DNA from: JAJFIE01 sp964344255
GTDB taxonomy: Bacteria; Pseudomonadota; Alphaproteobacteria; Rhodospirillales; Casp-alpha2
Reading direction: 5' to 3'
Assembly: GCA_964344255.1 (NCBI GenBank)
Contig: CAYFMQ010000009.1
Span: 62,001 to 126,000 of the forward strand
Length of the DNA stretch: 64,000 bases
Of this stretch, positions 58,885 to 64,000 are shown piece after piece. Every line of letters begins with the position of its first letter. Position 1 is the first letter of the stretch. A program made the position numbers and the translations under genes. The notes under the pieces are model-generated. The model worked only from the letters and a program-made list of their open reading frames with translations, searched no databases and was not told the origin of the DNA.

Positions 58885-60438
58885 ATGACAGACGAGACCA
58901 GGCGCAGGCGATCAGGCGGCAGGGCGGCGAAAGCTACCGGGGGGGCTGCGGCGACGGCAATCCAGCAATTGCCGAGACGGCAGACAAGAAACCCCTTTCC
59001 GCCGTTCAAGTTCATTTCCGACGACCAGGTTGAAGACATCCATAACGCTGCGCTGGAAGTCCTTGAAACCATCGGGATCAATTTCCTGGACGAAGGGGCG
59101 CGTGACATCCTGAAGCAGGCTGGGGCCGACGTCGACGATGCCACGACCCGGGTCCGTTTTGACCGCTCGTTGGTAGAAGAATCCATTTCCAAGGCCCCGT
59201 CGGAATACACGGTCCATGCCCGCAACCCGGCATTCGATCTGCACTGGGGCGGCAACGTGATGAACTTCGGCATTGTCTCCAGCCCACCGCATGTCTCCGC
59301 CCTGGACCTGCCCCGCCAGGCCGGCACCATGGAGACTTACTGCGACTTCCTGAAGCTGGCGCAGAGCCTGAACATCATCGATTTCCTTGCCGGTTATCCG
59401 GTGGAACCACAGGATGTCCCGCCCCGGCTCCGCCACCTGGATGCTTATCAGGCCATGGTGCGTTACTGCGAGAAAGTGAATTTCGCCTACGCCCTTGGCA
59501 GTGATCGTATCAAGGATTCGCTCGCCATGACGGCCATCGCGCACGGCGTCAGCGTTGAAGACCTGAAGTCCCGCCCCAGCCTGTTCACCGTCATCAACGC
59601 CAATTCGCCACTGCAGTACGACAAGCCCATGTTGACCGGCCTGATGGAGATGGTGCGTCATAACCAGCCCGTTATCATCACGCCGTTCACCCTGGCGGGC
59701 GCCATGGCGCCCGTCACCGTCGCCGGCGCTCTTGTCGAGCAGCACGCCGAGGCCCTTGCCGGCATTGCCTTTATCCAGATGGTCAATCCCGGTGCGCCTT
59801 GTGTTTACGGCGGTTTCACCTCCAACGTGGACATGAAGACGGGCTCCCCCGCCTTCGGCACGCCGGAACATGCCAAGGCGACCATTATCGGCGGCCAGCT
59901 TGCCCGCCGGGTTGGCGTCCCCTACCGGGCTTCGAACGTGAACGCCTCAAACGCGCCTGATGCGCAATCAACCTATGAATCACAGATGACCATCTGGGGC
60001 TGCACCCTGGGCCATTGTAACCTGATGATGCACGGGCTTGGCTGGATCGAAGGCGGCCTGTGCGCGTCCTATGAAAAGGTCATCATCGACGCCGAGATGC
60101 TGCAGATGATGTCAGAATTCCTGCTGCCCTTGAGCACCGACCGCGAGGAGCTCGCCATCGACGCCATGGCCGATGTGGGGCCGGGCGGCCATTTCTTCGG
60201 AACCCAGCACACCATTGATCGCTACGAAACGGCATTTTACGCGCCGCTGTTATCCGACTGGCGCAACTTCGAAACCTGGCGGGATCACGGCTCCGTCGAT
60301 GCGACCACGCGGGCGCACAAGATATACAAGGACCTGATCGCTTCTTACGAAAAGCCGCCGCTGAACCCGGCCATCGACGAGGAACTGGACGCATTCGTCA
60401 GGCGCCGTCACGAGGAAGGCGGCGTTCCGGAAGACTAG
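58885..60438 (+). CDS. MttB-family trimethylamine methyltransferase-like protein, non-pyrrolysine (copy 2)
   Basis: A second COG5598 protein, also 517 aa, clearly divergent from copy 1. Segments are FISDDQVEDIHNAALEVLETIGINFLDEG, ANSPLQYDKPMLTGLMEMVRHNQP and APDAQSTYESQMTIWGCTLGHCNLMMHG. The N-terminus is Arg/Lys-rich and low-complexity. ATG 58885 follows GGGAGAAGGGGGCC; no in-frame UAG. It follows the DgcA/TMADH-like gene on the same strand. No corrinoid protein is in the window, so the methyl acceptor is encoded elsewhere or the family member does something else. Confidence 0.85.
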   Translation: MTDETRRRRSGGRAAKATGGAAATAIQQLPRRQTRNPFPPFKFISDDQVEDIHNAALEVLETIGINFLDEGARDILKQAGADVDDATTRVRFDRSLVEESISKAPSEYTVHARNPAFDLHWGGNVMNFGIVSSPPHVSALDLPRQAGTMETYCDFLKLAQSLNIIDFLAGYPVEPQDVPPRLRHLDAYQAMVRYCEKVNFAYALGSDRIKDSLAMTAIAHGVSVEDLKSRPSLFTVINANSPLQYDKPMLTGLMEMVRHNQPVIITPFTLAGAMAPVTVAGALVEQHAEALAGIAFIQMVNPGAPCVYGGFTSNVDMKTGSPAFGTPEHAKATIIGGQLARRVGVPYRASNVNASNAPDAQSTYESQMTIWGCTLGHCNLMMHGLGWIEGGLCASYEKVIIDAEMLQMMSEFLLPLSTDREELAIDAMADVGPGGHFFGTQHTIDRYETAFYAPLLSDWRNFETWRDHGSVDATTRAHKIYKDLIASYEKPPLNPAIDEELDAFVRRRHEEGGVPED

Positions 60439-60450
60439 ATCAGAGCGCCC

Positions 60451-61278
60451 TCACCCGTAGCTTTCGATAATCTCGCGGATGCAGGCGTTCACCACGTCGG
60501 GCTTGTGGCCGAACATGGAACAATGACCGAGTCCCTCCAACAGGTGAAAATGCCCGTGCTTGGCGGCTTCCGCCACCAGGCGACCACGCGCCGGCGGGGT
60601 TTGCATGTCCTGGGAAAAACCGATGACGTGCATGGGAACCTCGCAATTCGGAAGACGGTCCAGGGGCTCGAAGTTGAGACAGGCCTCCCATTGCGCCGCC
60701 AGCATGGCCGGATCCCTGTCGCCATAAGCTCCCGAAATGTAGGGTTTGCATTTCTCCCACAAGGCATCATCGCCCAGGACTTCCGCCGGATAGGACAGAA
60801 CGGCGTAATGGGCGATGGAAAAGTCTGGCGGTAACGTATGACCGGCGGCGCCATAGGCGATTTCCGCCTCTTCCCATTCCCGCAAGAATCCCGTCTTGCG
60901 CCCGCTGGTCCCCATGGGGATGGCGATGCGGACCAGCTCCGGGAAGCTCAAGGCCATTTCCTGGACGATGAGCGCGCCCATGGATAGTCCCGTCAGGACC
61001 ACCGGCGGGTCGCACACCTCGCGGATCAGCGCCGCGCAATCCTTGGCGAAATCCTCAATCGGCCAGGGTGACGCCGGGCGCGTAACGGTTTTCCCAGCTC
61101 CTCTGGGGTCGAAACTGGTACACCGATAGGCATCTTTGAAACCATCGAACTGCGTCGTGAAGATATCGCCGGTCTGGTCGCCGCCGGGAATCCAGACGAT
61201 ATCCGGACCCTCGCCTTCCTGCAGGTAATAAACATCGCAGTCATCCGTTTTGACGATACCGTCCTTAATTGAGCTCAT
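60451..61278 (-). CDS. Alpha/beta hydrolase
   Basis: A 275 aa alpha/beta hydrolase. The nucleophile elbow is LTGLSMGALIVQEMALSFPELV (Ser in GLSMG, about 99). FDPRGAGKTVTRP is the strand-4 region, and the catalytic His is in LEGLGHCSMFGHKPDVV. Start 61278 follows GGGAGGG. It is convergent with mttB-like 2. The substrate is unknown; an ester or lactone in the same pathway is possible. Confidence 0.85.
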   Translation of the reverse strand: MSSIKDGIVKTDDCDVYYLQEGEGPDIVWIPGGDQTGDIFTTQFDGFKDAYRCTSFDPRGAGKTVTRPASPWPIEDFAKDCAALIREVCDPPVVLTGLSMGALIVQEMALSFPELVRIAIPMGTSGRKTGFLREWEEAEIAYGAAGHTLPPDFSIAHYAVLSYPAEVLGDDALWEKCKPYISGAYGDRDPAMLAAQWEACLNFEPLDRLPNCEVPMHVIGFSQDMQTPPARGRLVAEAAKHGHFHLLEGLGHCSMFGHKPDVVNACIREIIESYG

Positions 61279-61387
61279 GCCCGCGCCCTCCCTGATCTTT
61301 TGACGATCACTGTCATATGTTGGGTGATACACACCACGCCACCAACCTGATAAAGTGACACTCATACTTATAGAGGCGGATTAAAAA

Positions 61388-62128
61388 ATGACCACGACAG
61401 ATTGGTACGAAACCCGGAAAATCAGCGATGACATTACCCTGATCCTGGAAACCCAGCACGAAGCAGGGTGGCGCTGCAACATCTGGCATGTCCGTGGCAG
61501 GGATCGCGACCTGGTCATCGATACTGGGCTCGGGCTTCAGTCCCTCTCCGCCGAGGTAGCGAAGATTTCCGACAAACCGGTCATCGGGCTGTGCACGCAC
61601 GCCCATTACGACCACTCTGGCGGATTGTGCGAGTTTGAAGACAGGTGGGCCCATAAGGACGAAGCGGATATCTACGCCGCCCCCACCCGCCACAACATCG
61701 TCGCCGATAACTTCTTTGTCGAAGGCATGATTCTAAAGCCCCCTTATCCGGGCTTCGAGGCGGAAACCTGGTGCATTGAAGCCGCCCCCCTGACGCGGGA
61801 ACTTGACGAAGGCGATATTGTCGACCTGGGCGACAGGGTGTTCAAGGTTCTGCACGTGCCGGGGCACTCGCCCGGCTCCATCGCGCTTTGGGAAGAGGAA
61901 ACCGGCATCCTGTTTTCAGGCGATACCCTCTATGACGGCGACCTGATCGATATCCTGTACCATTCCGTAGAGGAGCAGCTGGTTGAAAGTCTGGAGCGCC
62001 TGCGCACCTTTCCGGTTCAGGTTGTTCATGGCGGCCATTACGCCAGCTTCGACAAGGACCGCATGAACGTGATCATCGACGAATACCTGGCGGGCGGGCG
62101 GCGTTTGGGAGAATGCCCGTCGGTTTAG
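61388..62128 (+). CDS. MBL-fold metallohydrolase
   Basis: A 246 aa metallo-beta-lactamase fold hydrolase. The metal motif is LCTHAHYDHSGG (HxHxDH, about 74-85). A further His occurs in VLHVPGHSPGSIALW, and the bridging Asp in LFSGDTLYDGDLIDI. Such proteins hydrolyse thioesters, lactones or phosphoesters. It is divergent from the alpha/beta hydrolase and upstream of a flavoprotein. Confidence 0.88.
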   Translation: MTTTDWYETRKISDDITLILETQHEAGWRCNIWHVRGRDRDLVIDTGLGLQSLSAEVAKISDKPVIGLCTHAHYDHSGGLCEFEDRWAHKDEADIYAAPTRHNIVADNFFVEGMILKPPYPGFEAETWCIEAAPLTRELDEGDIVDLGDRVFKVLHVPGHSPGSIALWEEETGILFSGDTLYDGDLIDILYHSVEEQLVESLERLRTFPVQVVHGGHYASFDKDRMNVIIDEYLAGGRRLGECPSV

Positions 62129-62257
62129 ACCGGATCAGGCCCCACCAGTTCCCGCTATTCAGTAAACTGAAAAACTCTCAGAAGTAACAAACGATATTGG
62201 TTTGACGGATGCCCCGAGAAGACTTTTCATGTATCCTGATAAAAATGGGGGATCACA

Positions 62258-63571
62258 ATGGGCGACAACTCTTCATATGACGCCATCATTATCGGCGCGG
62301 GCATCATCGGCACGCCGGTCGCCTATGAGTTGGCGAAAAAAGGCTGGCGGACGCTCAACATAGACAAGCTGCCTGCCGCCGGATACGGCTCAACCTCGGG
62401 TTCCTGCGCCATTATCCGCACCTATTATTCCACCCTCGAAGGCTCCGCCATCGCCTATGACGGGATCAATTACTGGAAAAACTGGCCTGAATACTTAGGT
62501 GCGCCATCGGATGATGAGGACCTGATCACCTATACCAATACCGGCTGCGTGGTGATGCGGACCGCCCAGAACAACGGTATGGCGCATGTCGTTTCCCTCA
62601 TGGATCAATTGGGCGTTCCCTATGAGCTGTGGGATGCGGATACTTTGCGTCAGCGCTTTCCCATCATCGATGCGCGCGAATTTCATCCACCCCGGCGGCA
62701 CGATGATCCGAATTTCGGCGAAACAACTGGACGTATCCTCGATGGCGCCATCTTTTTCCCGGACGGGGGCTATGTCAGCGACCCGCAACTTGCCGCGCGC
62801 AACGTGCAATCAGCCGCGGAACGAAACGGTGGGGACTTCCTGTTCAACGCCGAAGTCACGGAAATCTGCACCGCCGCCGGCGGCGTCACGGGCGTAAAGC
62901 TTGCCGATGGCCGCACCATCGGCACCCCGGTTGTCGTTAATGTCGCCGGCCCCCACTCAGCCCCCATCACCCGCCTGGCCGGCATTGAAGCCTCCATGAA
63001 GATCAAGACGAAAGCCCTTCGCCACGAGGTCGCCCACGTCCCCGCCCCCGCCGGCTTCGATTACGAACACGAAGGTTACGTCTTTTCCGACAGCGATATC
63101 GCCTGCTACAGCCGTCCCGAGGTCGGCAACCATATCCTTGTCGGCAGCGAGGATCCGGAATGCGACCCGCAGATCTGGGTTGATCCGGATGATTACAACG
63201 AGGAATTCACCGACCAATGGACGGCGCAGGTCTCGCGCATGGCCCAGCGTTTCGAGGGACTGGCCGTTCCCAATCAGGCCAGGGGCGTCGTCAGCCTGTA
63301 TGATGTGACGGAGGACTGGGGGCCGATCTATGACCGTTCGGATTTGGAGGGTTTCTATCTCGCCATCGGCTCAAGCGGAAACCAATTCAAGAACGGCCCC
63401 ACGGCGGGCAAGATGATGGCGACCCTGATCGAGGCTTGCGAGAACGGCCATGACCACGACGCCGATCCCGTCACGTTCGAGCTTGAACATATCAGGCACA
63501 CCATTGATCTGGGGTTCTGTTCCCGCAACCGGGAAATCAATGAGAATTCGAGCTTCTCGGTTATCGGGTAA
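62258..63571 (+). CDS. FAD-dependent oxidoreductase, sarcosine oxidase beta-like
   Basis: A 437 aa DAO-family flavoprotein. FAD-binding starts AIIIGAGIIGTPVAYELAKKGWRTLNID. YGSTSGSCAIIRTYYSTLEGSAIAYDG and FYLAIGSSGNQFKNGPTAGKMMATLI resemble sarcosine oxidase and dimethylglycine dehydrogenase type enzymes. It could oxidise a secondary methylamine made by the flanking MttB/DgcA-like enzymes. Only one subunit is present, with no soxA/G/D partners. Confidence 0.85.
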   Translation: MGDNSSYDAIIIGAGIIGTPVAYELAKKGWRTLNIDKLPAAGYGSTSGSCAIIRTYYSTLEGSAIAYDGINYWKNWPEYLGAPSDDEDLITYTNTGCVVMRTAQNNGMAHVVSLMDQLGVPYELWDADTLRQRFPIIDAREFHPPRRHDDPNFGETTGRILDGAIFFPDGGYVSDPQLAARNVQSAAERNGGDFLFNAEVTEICTAAGGVTGVKLADGRTIGTPVVVNVAGPHSAPITRLAGIEASMKIKTKALRHEVAHVPAPAGFDYEHEGYVFSDSDIACYSRPEVGNHILVGSEDPECDPQIWVDPDDYNEEFTDQWTAQVSRMAQRFEGLAVPNQARGVVSLYDVTEDWGPIYDRSDLEGFYLAIGSSGNQFKNGPTAGKMMATLIEACENGHDHDADPVTFELEHIRHTIDLGFCSRNREINENSSFSVIG

Positions 63572-63584
63572 AATCTATAAAGAC

Positions 63585-63905
63585 TTATACAATTGGTGAG
63601 CCATAGCCCCAACTGTAGGGAACGGCGCCGGATATGGCGATGACATCGCCATGCTCAGGCGCAAAATCCGTATTGATTTCGCCCGGCATGCGCCTTGTGA
63701 CATCGCGGCCATTGCACCACACCAGAAACACGTCCTTTTCCCGGATATTAAGCTGAGAGAAAATATCGGCGATCGTAGAGCCAGCAGGCAATGTCAACGA
63801 ACGGCTTACAGGACCGCCCACATCGCGCTGGATACTGTTGAAGACCCTGACCTCAACATCTATGTCAATGCCGGAAACATTGTGTCCGATCATCGCCATA
63901 TTCAT
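63585..63905 (-). CDS. Beta-grasp (MoaD/ThiS-like) protein lacking C-terminal Gly-Gly
   Basis: A 106 aa protein. VEVRVFNSIQRDVGGPVSRSLTLPAGSTIADIFSQLNIREKDVFLVWCNGRDV and FAPEHGDVIAISGAVP follow the MoaD/ThiS pattern. The C-terminus is PYSWGYGSPIV, with no diglycine, so it should not form a thiocarboxylate. ATG 63905 follows GGGAG. It is convergent with the sarcosine-oxidase-like gene. It may be a structural or regulatory relative of the carrier beside aor. Confidence 0.75.
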   Translation of the reverse strand: MNMAMIGHNVSGIDIDVEVRVFNSIQRDVGGPVSRSLTLPAGSTIADIFSQLNIREKDVFLVWCNGRDVTRRMPGEINTDFAPEHGDVIAISGAVPYSWGYGSPIV

Positions 63906-64000
63906 GACGCATCTCCCGTATTTTAAGGTCCATACTTCGGAGTATGGTAGGTTGAAACAAATCTGGTAACATTGATCCTGGTCAAATCAAAAATCGCCCG

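Noticed and set aside
50217..60438. Pyrrolysine in the two MttB-like genes
   Set aside because: Both are continuous ORFs with no in-frame UAG, so they belong to the non-pyrrolysine branch.
1..64000. CRISPR arrays, tRNA, rRNA, prophage or IS elements
   Set aside because: No direct-repeat arrays, cloverleaf genes, transposases or phage genes were seen on reading both strands.

Overview
The window looks like chromosomal DNA of an alphaproteobacterium, most likely of the Rhodospirillales type. The basis is a squalene-type hopanoid cluster (hpnCDE), an RpoH with alphaproteobacterial features, a TctABC-type transporter, many amine and amino-acid flavoproteins, and GC-rich coding DNA with AT-rich promoter regions. 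Genus and species cannot be named from this. I saw no rRNA, tRNA, CRISPR array, prophage or insertion sequence.

Layout. 0-14 kb is mostly housekeeping: mazG, a VOC protein, rpoH (with a possible 25-codon leader ORF), mlaA, ispH, the squalene genes hpnC-hpnD-hpnE with mlaC, a short MetE-like enzyme, and a DUF547 / GT-C / GT2 glycosyltransferase trio. 14-22 kb is accessory nitrogen metabolism and stress: a polyamine-type binding protein, a DadA-like dehydrogenase, an AllA-like cupin, an MFS permease, a CBS protein, an unusual ureohydrolase, a quinone reductase and a universal stress protein.

22-38 kb is a coherent oxalate/C1 module. It holds oxalyl-CoA decarboxylase (oxc), formyl-CoA transferase (frc), a formyl-THF hydrolase-like protein, formate-THF ligase (fhs), a tripartite tricarboxylate transporter (tctCBA), a GntR/FCD regulator, and a two-subunit NAD-dependent formate dehydrogenase. 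In the inferred scheme, oxalate enters through TctABC and is activated by Frc. Oxc decarboxylates oxalyl-CoA to formyl-CoA, and formate is then oxidised for NADH or bound to THF. TGGTATACCA-type palindromes lie in three of the module's intergenic regions and are probably the GntR operators.

38-50 kb contains an AGXT2-like aminotransferase, a TTC38-like TPR protein, a degenerate APH-fold protein, a PabB-PabC fusion, an unusual membrane protein with a pilin-like tail, a D-arginine-dehydrogenase homologue, choline dehydrogenase, a HAD phosphatase and a Na/Pi cotransporter.

50-64 kb is the most novel part. Two MttB-family (non-pyrrolysine) methyltransferases flank or neighbour a LysR regulator, a four-cluster ferredoxin, a tungsten-type aldehyde oxidoreductase with its own MoaD-like protein, a DapA-family aldolase and a DgcA/TMADH-like flavoprotein. 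Further on come an alpha/beta hydrolase, an MBL-fold hydrolase, a sarcosine-oxidase-like flavoprotein and a tail-less beta-grasp protein. I infer a catabolic system for a methylated amine or betaine-like compound, with an aldehyde handled by the tungsten enzyme; the substrate is unknown.
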